From Stachybotrys elegans (lineage: Eukaryota; Ascomycota; Sordariomycetes; Hypocreales; Stachybotryaceae): a DNA stretch of 64,000 nt. The notes beneath the pieces are model-generated. The model was not told where the DNA came from. It did no database searches and saw only the letters and a list, made by a program, of their open reading frames with translations. Numbering within the stretch: position 1 is the stretch's first letter; each line of letters starts with the position of its first letter. The stretch covers positions 372,001-436,000 of the forward strand of contig JAGPNK010000016.1 of the NCBI GenBank assembly GCA_020746835.1, given 5' to 3'. Made by a program: the position numbers and the translations under genes. Positions 39,217-50,241 of the stretch are shown one piece after another.

Positions 39217-41468
39217 CTAGAGCTTGCATGGAAACATTTCCCAGAAGCCAATTTCCATCTGAACATGTCAGTCAGCGGACCGGGACTTGTAATCAAGCTC
39301 TCGACGTGAAACAGCCCGGGGCCCCCTTCCTTACCTTGGTTGCATGAATAAAGATTCTGACCAGTTCCTGTACACGACTTGGCGACTGCGCTTGGATGTG
39401 TTTCTCCAGGAGCTCTGTTTCAACAAGAGTCAGCAAGGAGCTGCACCGGGAGACGACGACGTGGCCCAGAACGTCGAGGTTTGTGTGTAATGAGCAAGCA
39501 AACAAGAAGAAAGGAAGAAGCTGACCACTGAGTATCCTGACACCCTTCATGTATTCCTCCGAGGCGTATGTCTCGATCCACTGCCAGTAGACGTTGTCGG
39601 TCTTCTGGGTGTCCGGATGGGCGAGCAGCATCTTGGCGATGTCGGCGTAGCCGAAGAGACACGGCGCGAGGGCGACTTGCAGGGCGAGCCAGTCTTGGCT
39701 TTGGCCAATGTCGAGGACGTAGCGTGTGTATGCGGTGCACGCTTCGTATATATGTGTGAGTATGTCGAGTTTCTTGTAAAAAAGGAGGAGGGCACCCACC
39801 TTGATGCTCATCGGCGCTTTGTAGGTCGGATAGGGGGATGTCGAAGGTCTTGCAGTAGTTGACGTGGAGCTTTATTTCTTGCATGATTGTGTCGACGACC
39901 ATTGCTGACTTGTCCCTAGTTAGCTGTCCCAGCTCTATACATGCATGGCCTTCGTAGATTGGGGAGAAGAATGCTCACGCTCGCAATGTCCTCTATGCTG
40001 GTTGCTTTGTATGCGGCGAGAGCATTAGCCCGCGCAAACTGAATCTGGGATTGCCGTCAGCACCCGTACAGCCTCTCGCACCGCCTGCCGACGTCTTCCT
40101 TACTAGAAACTGGTAATCCTGGATGATGTAGCTCTTGAATGACTCAAGGGGCAGCGTCCCATCGCCCATGGCCATGACGAAGGGGTGTGTTATGTACCGC
40201 TGCCACTGGGCACTGACGTCCTCCCGTGCATGGAGGTATTCTAGAAAATAGCCCCTTTCGCCGCGGTTGTTAGTAGAACAGATGGGGTGCCCACCGGTAT
40301 AGATGAGGGAACGTACGGCGAGAAAGGCAGGCTGTATGTGGAGTGGAAGTGGTTCAGCGGTCCGTGGCCGTGGCCGAGTTGCGGCGCGGTGCGGATCGCA
40401 GCTTCAATGTAACGGCAAGCAGCGCGCACCGCCGTCGGAACATCGTCGCCCTTGGCTAGGCCAGCCGCAATGGCCGCTGTCTCATGCGTTTAGCTACAAG
40501 TCTCCCCGAAACGGCGCTCTAAGCATGCGCGGGACTTACACGCGAGCGAGCACCCCGTGCCATGCGTACTCGAGCTATCCTGCCAGGGGCTCTGCACGCG
40601 CAGCACCTGGTCCTCGGGCCCGACGAGCACATCCACGACGATGCGATTCTGCTCAGCAGCAGGCGAAACGAGCATGGCGTCGGTGAAGGGCAGGTGCCCG
40701 CCCTTGAGGAGCACCCACCGCGGGCCGAGGGCCTGGATGCGACGCGCCATGGCCTCGAGGTCGTCGACGGAGCGGACTTCGGGGGCGGCGCCGCCGTGGT
40801 GTGCGAGGATCAGGCCCGCCTCGGGCATGTTTGGTGTGAGAACGTAGGTGCGCGGCAGGAGGTGCTTGACGAGCTGCTCGATGGCTTCCTCGGGGAGCAG
40901 CGTGCTCCCGGACGTGGAGGCCATGACCTGAGAGAGGGTAAGAAGGGGTCTGAGAGCGAATAGATGGCAGAGGAGCAGGACTTCGGTTTCATACCGGATC
41001 GACAACAATCTTCGTGATGCCATGCTTGTCCACCATCTTGGCCACCATCTCAATCGTCTCTGCGGCAGCGAGCATGCCTTTTTGTACAGCATCAGCGCCT
41101 TCTCACACGAGGTCTAAACCGGAGACAAGAAGAAGAAAGGGTAGAAGTACCAGTCTTGACAACGTCGACGCCTACATCCTCGATGCAAGCATCAATCTGC
41201 TGCTCGACAAAGGCCGCGGGGATGACGTGTATGTTCCTGACGCCGAGGGTGTTTTGGACCGTCAGGGCCGTCGTCGCCGTCATGGCGTAGCAGCCATGCG
41301 CGGCGAGCACCTTTTGGTCAGCCTCGAGCCCGCTGTTGATACATTGTCAGCTTAATGTTGCTCTGAGAGAGAGAGAGGGAGAGAGGGAGGGAAGGGAAAG
41401 AAATGGGAGACAAACGCCCCGCCGGAGCTGTCGGAGCCGGCTATCACCAGCACTCTTCCCGGCGCCAT
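39217..41468 (-). CDS. thi20: THI20-type bifunctional HMP/HMP-phosphate kinase and TenA thiaminase-II
   Basis: Thiamine biosynthesis and salvage enzyme: phosphorylates hydroxymethylpyrimidine twice, and its TenA domain hydrolyses thiamine breakdown products. Eleven exons: 41468-41416, 41332-41151, 41077-40995, 40927-40540, 40476-40317, 40254-40104, 40044-39979, 39908-39800, 39741-39526, 39414-39335, 39258-39217; 509 residues. The kinase half (about 1-270) has MAPGRVLVIAGSDSSGGAG, HGCYAMTATTALTVQNT, the VVDPVMASTSG loop, VLTPNMPEA, LLKGGH and the anion-hole motif STHGTGCSLASAIAAGLA. The TenA half has THPFVMAMGDGTLPLESF, YIIQDYQFL, ALAPCLFGYADIAK, WIETYASEEY and ends MEIGFWEMFPCKL. Four of ten acceptors are AAG rather than CAG. 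No TPP riboswitch signature was seen. Convergent with the membrane-protein gene. Confidence 0.92.
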
Positions 41469-42442
41469 GGTTTATTCGTGTAGTGATGAATTGCGACTCT
41501 GTTTTTTTTTGTTTAAGTGTTTAGGGATAATTGGCGTGTGCTGAGGAGCGATATGTTGCGAATTACAGAGGCGAGGGAGCGAGAGATCGTATGAGGTGAG
41601 GTCTAAAATGCTTGGCCTCGTTTGGGGTGACTTTGAGTGACTTTTTACCTTTTGACTTCTCTAGCTGTTACTTTTCCAACTTTTTGGGCTTTTCTATCAA
41701 ACCGCTGCGCTTTCCTTCAAAGATGGCCTTTGTCGAATAATTTGTTTCCTACACTCGGATAAGGGGATATTTCGATAAAATACATCATGACTACGTCAGA
41801 GTGGTGATACCGATGCTTCTTCTGCGTCTTATACGTGTGCCCAAGGGACCGTATTGTGCCACATATAAAAAAGAACCTCCGCATCTTTCATACCATGATT
41901 CTTTGGCTCATCTATAGTCCATCGTGTTGTGATCTAGTAGCAAAGCGCCGTCAGCCTGGCCGAACCGCAGTCCTCTGTCGCCTCCTAGACAACCGACGTC
42001 GACGAGTCCCCAGACTCATCCACGTCGCGTCCGGTACTGTTCTTGTTACAATCTGCTCACACCTTCAAAAGCACAATTCATGTCAAGAGCTGCATTGTCA
42101 AGCCGTATGAAATAAACGCTCTGCTTCACAGCAGGGTTCAGGAAACGGACGGGTCAATATGCAACGACACAGGATCGTTGACCAGGAATGCCAGCAGCCA
42201 AATATCATGGTAACTGAGAGCAGTCGTAAGCAACAGATAATGGAAGACAACGAGCCAAATCTCAAACTGCCACATTCCCATACAGAGTAACCGACTCGCT
42301 GAACTGCAAGGAACAAAGCTTAGGTTACGAATCGACCCTGTACTATTTCCTACTCATACACTTGTTCCAGGTTTCTCCTATGTTCACGAGACATGCCCTC
42401 CCTTATATGACTCAATGGGAACACGTTTGTTCAGGTCATCTC
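41469..42442. other. THI20 promoter and Rictor 3' region
   Basis: About 970 bases, locally AT-rich (41640-41780). There are no ORFs of protein-like composition and no recognised regulatory RNA. Confidence 0.6.
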
Positions 42443-45400
42443 TCAGCGCCTCACTCTCAACGGTGCCGGCATAAGCTCCGGTGGGAGGTCAGCCGGCTCA
42501 CTGACGCTTCTCTGCCGCTCCGTCCTGTCGTCTCCAGAACTGCTGTTGTCGCTCCCGCCACCATCGACCTGGCCGCCGCCGTCCTCGCTGCTCTGTCTAT
42601 CGTCTCCGTCATCGTCGTCTCCATCGTCATCGTCGTTTTCATCGTCTTCGTCACCAAACACGATCTGCCGCATCACGTTCTTCTCAAACAGGTCAATCAC
42701 CATCCTCCGAACCCCCAGCCTGTAGTGGTTCCATTCCATCAGCGCCATGACGTCCTTGAAGAAGTCCTGGCTCCGGAATGCTGTTGGTTTCCGTTGCTTG
42801 ATCTTCTGGAGCTCGGTAACCGCCTTCTTGTATAGCACCATATTGCCAAGATCGACGATGAGCTCCAGCACCCGCTTGTTGAGGTCTTTGTCGGTCAAGA
42901 GCGGCGGCATGTCTGATGGCTCCAGCGGTGGGCGCGTCGGATGTGGTGGAGGGGGCTCCTGGATCGTTCGCTGTGTGCTGAGCACGGTAATGGTGGCCAC
43001 GTTGACCTGTTTCCACGGCGTCAAGGAGAGAAGCTTGGAGAGGTCTGTCGGTATGCAGAAACCCAACGAGTTGCCCAGAGGTGTTGTGTTAGCGTCCCAG
43101 CCGTGTTCCGACAAAATCTCCAGGCCGTGAGTAGACCGAGAGATGAGACCCAGCACAAAGAAAGCCGTCCCGCGGAGACTCATCACGGGGTGCGACTCGG
43201 CAATCTTGACAATCTGCTCCACCACGTCTGTCGATTCCAGGAACGGCGCACCCAGCTCCATAGATCCAACGTTGCCGACGGCCCAGAGACACCCCTTGAC
43301 CTTGGTCATCATCTCCGCATCCTCTGTCTGCATGCCGTACTCTCGGATGGTGGTAGCAAACTCCTCAAAGTGTCCCTTATCGCTCAAGAGTCTGCACCCC
43401 TCCTGAGTGCGAGTCAGCTCTCGATAGAAGTGTGGCGGAACATGGCTGTCGTTGAAATCGGCCTCCTCCTCGGCGTCGTCAAAGAGGCTCATGCGGTTGT
43501 TGTGGTCGTCTGGGTTGGTGAGGAATGACTTGGCCAGACTGGCTTCTATCACGCTGACATAGCTGTCATTCCTGCCCAAAAACCAGTCGTCCATTTCGTT
43601 GCTGATGTAGTCGAGGCCGTCAAGGTAGTGGTAACCGATGGACGTGGACAAGAATCTCAGCAGAAGGGGTGCGCCAATCTCGCCCAAATGATCGAGTGCT
43701 GGCCGACACTCGACAATATACTCGAGATATGTCTTGCGATTGCACGCCTTCTCCAAGATCTTTACCGCAGTGGCACACACGTCTACTTCTGGGTCGTAGA
43801 GCTGCGTCACCAACAGCTGAATGGCCCATTTAGAGTCGCTAACCCCGCCCTGCCCATTCAACGACGACATTGGCCGCATGGCGAACTTGCGGAGCGCGTT
43901 CGTCGCGTGTATACGGATCTCCTTGGCGCCCGCCGTCAGGGCCTTGGATAAGAGCACGCGCGGGTGACCCTGCAATCGGTAGTCAAAGTTGGAGAGCAGC
44001 AGTTTGATGAGGTCCGGCCGCTGCTTGAAGTCAAAGATGTGGTACATCATGTTGAACATCCTCCACCGCTCGAGGAGGAGCAGCCCCTTGGGGTCGCTGC
44101 TGAGGACGCCAATCATGGGAAAGTAGCCCCAAGCCAGCGTATCGGTGAGGCGGTCTCGGGAAAATACAGGAAATTGCGCCGTCAAACCACTCGTCTGTAA
44201 AGATTAGTTAGCACTGCTCATTTCTCGCCAGGGTTGAACGACTTACCGGATCGCATTGTGCCAGGCACTCTGCTATTTGCCTGAGCAGCTTGCTGTCCGC
44301 GAGAAACTTGATACCCTCTGGCGACTGAAGAAGGGAATTCATCAAAGCACAGCCAACTTTGACGTATTTCTGGTTATTCCTCGTGTTCTTCGCCTCTGTG
44401 AACTTGTACTTGAAGGGCCGGTAGAAGCTCATTATTCGCTTCATGAACTTGGACGCCTTGATTGCTTCCTCGAGCCGTTTACCCGTCTGCAGAGGACCGT
44501 CGATAATTTTGACCACGATGTCCCAATTCCACTTAGTATAATTAGAACTGTTGAGGACGCCACTCTCGATGAGCAGCTGTCGGAAGGTCGCGTCATCAAA
44601 AATCACCGACGCGTTGGCCTTCGAATGACCCTCGAGCGCCGTGAGATCATTCATGCTGTTGCTCGAGGGCAGGGCACCTGATATCGAGCCCGACGGCGCG
44701 CTCCGGTACAGAGTTCGGCTGACACTGCTGATCTGGTACACAATCCCAGATGCGACATGAGCATTGTCGTTCTTGAACGACGCAGCCGTGGAGAATAGTT
44801 CCGGGAGCAGCTGCAGGCTAGCACTCCAAGACGGCGGCAGTAGGCGGCTGGCCAGCTTCAGAATCTCACCGATGAGCAGCGTCGTTTTTCGCTTGAGCAT
44901 CGGGTCCTCCTCGGTTTGAGCGATCCGCAGCAGCGTGTTCAACAGGCCAGCTTTGATAAAGACTGCCAGTAGTAGGGCCGTGTAGTGCTCCACAAAGTTT
45001 TGCTCACCGCTGTCTTCATCCTGGAAGAGCGACGCGCCTTTGTCCTTGGAGGTTGGGGACTTGAGGTTTGCCACGCGTCCGTAGGTTGTCAGTCTACGCC
45101 CCGCAAGGAAAGACGTGGCCCAGGCTGGCGGCTTGATGCGCAATATGGAAAAGAGCATGTCTAGGATCGTCTCTCGAACGGCAGCGTTGGGGAATAACAT
45201 GCTCGTGATGAGGGATCGTATGGATCGACAATCATACATGCACAGGCTCATGAGCCCTGACCACGACTTGAGGGCGGTGGCTATGGCCTTTGAGTTTTGC
45301 TTCAGTATGTTCTCCGTCCCAAGCAGCTGGTCCGTGAAGGCTGTGAAGAGAACATCTAGCGCATAACCAGGCTGTAGATACTTCCGCCTCTCGGGAGCAT

Positions 45401-46689
45401 CGAGCAGGAAGAGAAACACCGAGACAAGACTCTCGGGGGCCTTGTATGTTCCTTCTGACAGGGCCTCGGAGAGCGCCCCCATACCTCCTGACGCGATCAG
45501 AAGCCGTGGGTCTCGGACCAAGATCTCAGCCAAGGTCTCGATACATATGGGCCGCAGGCGATCGAACTCCTGCTCGGAGATGCCACCGTTGGGCCGTCTC
45601 TCCTCGCCATACTCTGCCACGGCGACGATGGTACGGACAACAGCACGAGATATCTCCTTGACTCCGTCCTTAACATCAAGGAAGGCACGGACGAATTTGA
45701 GAGCCTGCTCTCTTTCAACGTCTGCTTTTCGGTAGTTGTTCAACGATCTATCAAATTAGCCAGACCCCATGTTCTTCACGTGTGCCCACTCACCGTATGA
45801 CTAGGAAGTCCGTATTCAGGGAGCGTATCTTCTTGAGGGAAGCCACATCCGAGATGGCATATCTCGTCATGCGGTATCCAGCCGCCACGACCTCGCGGCT
45901 TTCGCTGAGAAGCATCATTTGCGTGCGGAGCCCAAAGATGGACCAGACGAGATCGTACTTGAGGGTCGGATGCCGTTTGAATAGATCAACCAGCTGATTT
46001 GCCCGGCTCACGTAGTACTCTGGCGTCATGCCTTCGACCTCGAGTGCTTGAAGCAGCTCGGCAAGCAGAAAGGTAGGACTCTCCGTCGGTTCTTCAACGT
46101 CCGAGCCGACTCCGGAACGGGACGCACTAGGTGGTGACCGGAGACCAGCAGACTGCAGAATATTGTCCTGGTTACGGCCGCGTGTAGGCGTACTCGGGGT
46201 GGCTCGGGAGCGTTGCGCGTCTGCTATCCTTTGGCGCAGATCCTTGATGCGTTGGTTGCTGGCGCTGAGTTCGGCTTCGACTTTTACTCGCTGATCCTTG
46301 GCCTGCTTCGCCTTCTTAGAGTTGAGGGCCTCCAGCATGTTTTCGCTTCCCTCCTTAATCTTGAGTTCTCGATTCAGCCTGTCCTTGAGAACGGCGAGAG
46401 TATGCTCGAGTACAGGTCCCGACTCGTCCTCGATCTTGTCCATCATACTGCTGGGGTACACGGAGGCGGCGTCCATCCTGCTGCCAGCGCGACTAGCGTT
46501 CATCTGACTGCGAAGCTCGGAGCTGAAGCTCCCCGGACCAACGCTAGGATTGACGCTCTGGCCGCGGTGGAAGGTCGTGGCGGAGCCCGCGATGTTTCGG
46601 GCAGAGGTGCCATTTGGTGGTTGCAGGCCGCTTCCGTCGCGGTCGAGACTCGGCCGGCCACCATACTGCTGCTGAGAGCCGTGGCTCAT
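42443..46689 (-). CDS. ste16: Rictor/Ste16/Tsc11 homologue, TORC2 scaffold subunit
   Basis: Essential structural subunit of TOR complex 2, which controls AGC kinases, actin and membrane stress. Exons are 46689-45794, 45747-44247 and 44194-42443, giving 1382 residues. The N-terminal 100 residues are disordered, followed by a charged coiled-coil region (VLKDRLNRELKIKEGSENML to KDLRQRIADAQRS), which in fungal Rictor carries an HR1-like segment. The Rictor N-terminal and middle helical repeats follow (FLLAELLQALEVEGMTPEYY, EREQALKFVRAFLDVK, GYALDVLFTAFTDQLLG). Exon 3 contains ERWRMFNMMYHIFDFKQRPD, DWFLGRNDSYV, VPPHFYRELTRTQEGC, KGCLWAVGNVGS and SLRGTAFFVLGLISRSTHGLE, the most conserved Rictor block. 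The tail is very acidic (Asp/Glu runs). The ATG chosen is the first in frame, but the frame stays open upstream. Confidence 0.93.
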
Positions 46690-46709
46690 GTTGGTCACCG
46701 ACCCGTGGA

Positions 46710-46790
46710 TCAGCGTCGCAGAGGTACCCGGCAGGACGCTGCCAACCGGCCCACCGGCTGCGACTGAGCGCCCGTGTGGTTGCGTTGCAT
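46710..46790 (-). promoter_or_regulatory. Possible upstream ORF in the Rictor leader
   Basis: An ATG at 46790 opens a 26-codon ORF in a different frame, closed by TGA at 46712-46710, 20 bases before the Rictor ATG. Alternatively this ATG is the true start, joined by a short intron to CAGCAGTAT in the main frame (donor GTGGGC, weak). Confidence 0.3.
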
Positions 46791-47704
46791 TCGTCTGCTA
46801 AGCTGGCGAGGGAACGCGGCGATGGAGGCTGACCCGTATTGCAGCAGCTAGAAGATCGATGGGGGGTTCGAGGGAGAGTGTGAGGGGGCGTCGAGGGGTC
46901 AGGCGGCGTGAGAGATGGGCGCACGCGGGCAGCTCGAATCGACGGCGCAAGAAGTGAAGGCAGATGGAAGCCGATTCGATATCGTAGCGTTTGCGGAGGT
47001 AGCAGACTGGCAATTCGAGCCCGGCCGACAAAAAAGCCACGTCAAGGGCGTAGGGGAAGAGATGTGGTAACGAACGAGGGAACGAAGAGGCGCATACAAA
47101 CGCCAGGCCGAAGGACAGGAGGTTACGGATGCCGGGGAGGGCTTATCTTGGAATTCGAGATGAGGAGCTGAGGTGGTGTTGGTGGTGGTTTGGCTGTGGC
47201 TACGTAAAGTGGCAGCTTTCCCTGCTGTGATTGACCAGTTCGTTCAACAGCGGGCAAAGTGGGACAGGGGTGTGGTAGGGCCACCCCCACTATCGCCATA
47301 TCCTCAACTTGCCTTGCCCATGGCCACCTTTCTAGCCTGCTACCTACCAGAGGTGGGTGTTCATGTGAAAGAGGGAAACAGCCTCAGCCCTGTAATTTGT
47401 GAGTAATACAAGGTGCGGATCAAGGCTTGCAAGCTGCGGATGCCGCTCCGACCACGTCCCAGAGATCTTGAACTTCGGTGATAGCAGCATTAAGCTTACT
47501 CCGTAGACTATGAATGAAATGTGATATAATGGGGAACCAAGGTACCCTAAACACGATACCCTACCATTAATGAAATATCCATCGTATATACTATAGCCCG
47601 CTTGAAAACCAACGCCTATCTATTATGCTATAGTATATGTTGAGGTCACCTCAATGGTTAGTAGGTTGTGGTAGAGGTGCAGTGCAGGGTAAGGAGAATG
47701 AATC

Positions 47705-47974
47705 ATGAGTAACGCGCCTAAGGGCAAACTGGCCGAGGTCATTGAGGACATTCGGGCTCTAGCACATATTAATACATTCTGCAATCTGCCTATTCATGGT
47801 CACCCAGGCTGGTCGTGCATAATAGGAAAACATAATAATGAGACCATTATTAAGTTGCTACGCCGACTCGCCGATTCGCCGAGTCTCAAGGAACGAACCC
47901 AAGTTACGGCATCAACAGCCACGCCGCATGCGCTGGAATTGACCCTGAAGATTAAGAGAACAGAGGCTATTTGA
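47705..47974 (+). CDS. Possible small ORF, 89 aa, not recognised
   Basis: ATG at 47705, stop at 47972-47974. The predicted peptide (MSNAPKGKLAEVIEDIRALA and on) has balanced composition with Cys, His and Trp residues, but no family that I recognise. It lies in AT-rich DNA that could be a mutated repeat. Equally it could be a fragment of a decayed element. Confidence 0.2.
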   Translation: MSNAPKGKLAEVIEDIRALAHINTFCNLPIHGHPGWSCIIGKHNNETIIKLLRRLADSPSLKERTQVTASTATPHALELTLKIKRTEAI

Positions 47975-48354
47975 CGAAAAGAAAGAAGTGCATGATAAGG
48001 ACACGTAGAATGTGCATTTTTCTGCTTGTGCATGCTTGAGAGAGGAGCAATTGGGCGATACCGGGCAGCCACGTACCTTTGGGAGGCGTCCACTACAGCA
48101 CCTCTGCCCTAGACCTGCAATTGGGCTATCTTCATTGCTGCATGGATGTTTAAAGGTATTAACAAACTCGACAGTCGGATGCCGAAAATACAATCTCGCT
48201 CGTGTTTAGCGATAGCAGCATTGCAAGCGACCACCTGATCGCGCTCCGCCCGTAGGATCATTTCCCTTCTCCGCAATCCAACCAACCATCGGCCAGCACA
48301 TGTAGCATGTAGGTCGGCCCAAAAGCACAAGCCCGGCCTCTAGCGGCCTGGGAA

Positions 48355-48368
48355 TCGGCGGGCTCCGA
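48355..48368. promoter_or_regulatory. UaY-type binding site TCGG-N6-CCGA
   Basis: TCGGCGGGCTCCGA is a perfect match to the TCGG-N6-CCGA inverted repeat bound by the Zn2Cys6 purine-utilisation activator UaY of Aspergillus (Ppr1-like). It lies 568 bases before the urate oxidase ATG, and uricase (uaZ) is a known UaY target in Aspergillus. Confidence 0.6.
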
Positions 48369-48529
48369 GCCACTGCCCGCTGCCCTGGCACCACCTGTCG
48401 CTGGCAACCTCCCCATCGGCCTGTGCCTGCCTCCACGCATCCACGCATGCGCCTTTGCCCCCATGGCACCGGCCGGACTCTGACCAGCCGCTATGCGTGC
48501 GTCCGCTGGCCATCTAGGGGTGGTTCCGG

Positions 48530-48536
48530 CTTATCA
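48530..48536 (-). promoter_or_regulatory. GATA site (TGATAAG), AreA-type
   Basis: CTTATCA on the plus strand equals TGATAAG on the minus strand, fitting the HGATAR site of the nitrogen regulator AreA/Nit2, about 400 bases before the uricase start. A short motif, so only suggestive. Confidence 0.4.
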
Positions 48537-48935
48537 GCTCATCCTCTCCGAGTTGCGCTCCTGCACCGGCCGTCCCCAGGTACCTACCTGTAAGTGGCCC
48601 TCGTACAGACCACCGTACCTACATTGAAGTGTATATATTCCCGTCCCCCCCCTTCTCCCATCGGATGCCTCCTCGCTCCTTGGAATTAAGTAGCCCCTCT
48701 ACTCCAGCCATCTCGTGTAGTCTTGAACTTGTATCTGCTCAACCCGTCATCCAATCGTCAGAACTTCCAGGACCTCATCCCCGGATACCCCGCCATTGCA
48801 ACCTCAACATCCCTTGCTACCCCTCGCTCGCCACCTTATCATCCTTCTCCCCCCTGAGCAGCCCTCCCCTCTCCCTGCTCTCTTCACCCATACCTTTCCA
48901 TGTCCCAGGAACTTCCCGTCAGGTCCAAGCCCACC

Positions 48936-49874
48936 ATGCCTCGCGTCTCTGCTGCCCGCTACGGCAAGGACAACGTCCGCGTCTACAAGGTCCATCGCGA
49001 TGCCGCCACCGGCGTCCAGACCGTCACCGAGATGACCGTCTGCTGCCTCCTCGAGGGCGAGATTGAGACGTCCTACACCAAGGCCGACAACAGCGTCGTC
49101 GTGGCCACCGACTCCATCAAGAACACCATCTACATCTTGGCCAAGCAGCACCCCGTCAACCCCCCGGAGCTCTACGCCTCCATCCTCGGCAGCCACTTCA
49201 TCGAGAAGTACGCTCACATCCACGTCGCCAACGTCAAGATTGTCGTCAACCGCTGGATCCGTATGGAGGTCGACGGCAAGCCGCACCCCCACAGCTTCAT
49301 CAAGGACGGCGGCGAGACTCGCAACGTCGAGGCCCGCATCTCCCGCAAGGACGGCATCGTTATCAACAGCTCCATCGCCGACCTCACGGTCCTCAAGAGC
49401 ACCGGCTCGGCCTTCCACGGCTACGTCCAGGACGAGTTTACCACTCTCCGCGAGACCTGGGACCGCATCCTCTCCACGGATGTCAGCGCAACCTGGAAGT
49501 GGAGCACCTTTGCCGACCTCAAGGCCGTCGAGGCGTCGGTCCCCAAGTTTGACGCTGCCTGGGAGTCAGCCCGCAACACCACCCTCAAGCTGTTCGCAGA
49601 GGACGAGAGTGCCAGCATCCAGAACACCATGTACAAGATGTGCGAGAGCATTCTCGAGCAGGTGCCCGATGTCGCTGCTGTGACCTACGAGCTCCCCAAC
49701 AAGCACTACTTTGAGCTGGGTAAGTTGTCCGCCCACACGTCCTCAGGCATAGCTAACCCGTATGCAGATCTCAGCTGGCACAATGGTCTGCAGAACACCG
49801 GCAAGGACGCCGAGGTTTACGCCCCCCAATCTGGCCCCAACGGTCTCATTAGGTGTGAGGTGAGCCGATCGTAA
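48936..49874 (+). CDS. uaZ: Urate oxidase (uricase)
   Basis: Oxidises urate to 5-hydroxyisourate in purine catabolism, usually inside peroxisomes. Exons are 48936-49719 and 49768-49874 (intron with GTAAGT and AGCTAACC), giving 296 residues. The start at 48936 has a CCCACCATGCC context and aligns with the family N-terminus (ARYGKDNVRVYKV). An in-frame ATG at 48900 is less likely. Catalytic residues are visible: Lys11 (YGKD), Thr58 (VATDSIKNT), the Phe/Arg of GYVQDEFTTLRETWDRIL, and His257 (PNKHYFEL). The C-terminal half has DLSWHNGLQNTGKDAEV and APQSGPNGLIRC. The protein stops after CEVSRS, where Aspergillus uricase continues for six residues ending in SKL, so a canonical PTS1 is missing. A UaY-type and a GATA site lie upstream. 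Confidence 0.95.
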   Translation: MPRVSAARYGKDNVRVYKVHRDAATGVQTVTEMTVCCLLEGEIETSYTKADNSVVVATDSIKNTIYILAKQHPVNPPELYASILGSHFIEKYAHIHVANVKIVVNRWIRMEVDGKPHPHSFIKDGGETRNVEARISRKDGIVINSSIADLTVLKSTGSAFHGYVQDEFTTLRETWDRILSTDVSATWKWSTFADLKAVEASVPKFDAAWESARNTTLKLFAEDESASIQNTMYKMCESILEQVPDVAAVTYELPNKHYFELGKLSAHTSSGIANPYADLSWHNGLQNTGKDAEVYAPQSGPNGLIRCEVSRS

Positions 49875-50241
49875 GACGTGCCGGGTTGATTAATGCATAT
49901 TCCTGGCGCAATGGTTGGATACATCTTGCTTTGTTTCGGGCTTAAACTTTGCATCATGCTGTAGATATTAGTTACTCAACACTATAAGAACGATTTATTT
50001 TTACCTATTAACTGAACAAGTAATCGCTGGGCTTGAAGCTACGGCAGTGTCGGCGATATTGAAAAGCACGCCATATGCGGGCATCTGATGTGCCTGCCAC
50101 GGAAATAGCATCCAGGAAATAGAGCAGCTCGAATGGCATGACAGGCAGTGAATTCTCGCATAGTTTAATGAACCATGATATTCCCAGTATATGTTACAGA
50201 TTATACAACACGCTGCTCATACAGAACTCCCTCCAGGTCCC
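49875..50241. other. Short intergenic region between convergent uricase and uL13m
   Basis: 367 bases of 3' UTR for both genes. I checked for a third uricase exon carrying a PTS1 and found none. Confidence 0.65.

Larger units (their letters stand above)
46690..48935. other. 2.2 kb divergent intergenic region between Rictor and uricase
   Basis: It holds both promoters. The Rictor-proximal 500 bases are GC-rich. The part at 47.4-48.0 kb is AT-rich, with TATACTATAG and CTATAGTATATG motifs and an 89-codon ORF at 47705. The uricase-proximal part has a UaY-type site, a GATA site and CT-rich DNA just before the start. Confidence 0.6.

Noticed and set aside
39217..41468. TPP riboswitch in or near THI20
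   Set aside because: CTGAGA-like strings occur (for example near 40928), but only on the opposite strand or without the paired TPP-aptamer arms.
48804..49418. Long antisense ORF across uricase (Asp/Val/Gly-rich)
   Set aside because: It mirrors the C-rich third positions of the uricase exon. Similar antisense frames cover NDE (31824-32417, 32682-33164), dbp2 (28996-29856) and the last gene (63147-63968). None has introns, domains or natural composition.
49860..50200. A third uricase exon carrying an SKL-type signal
   Set aside because: GTGAGC at 49860 could be a donor, but no downstream AG gives a phase-0 reading that ends in a PTS1 tripeptide.
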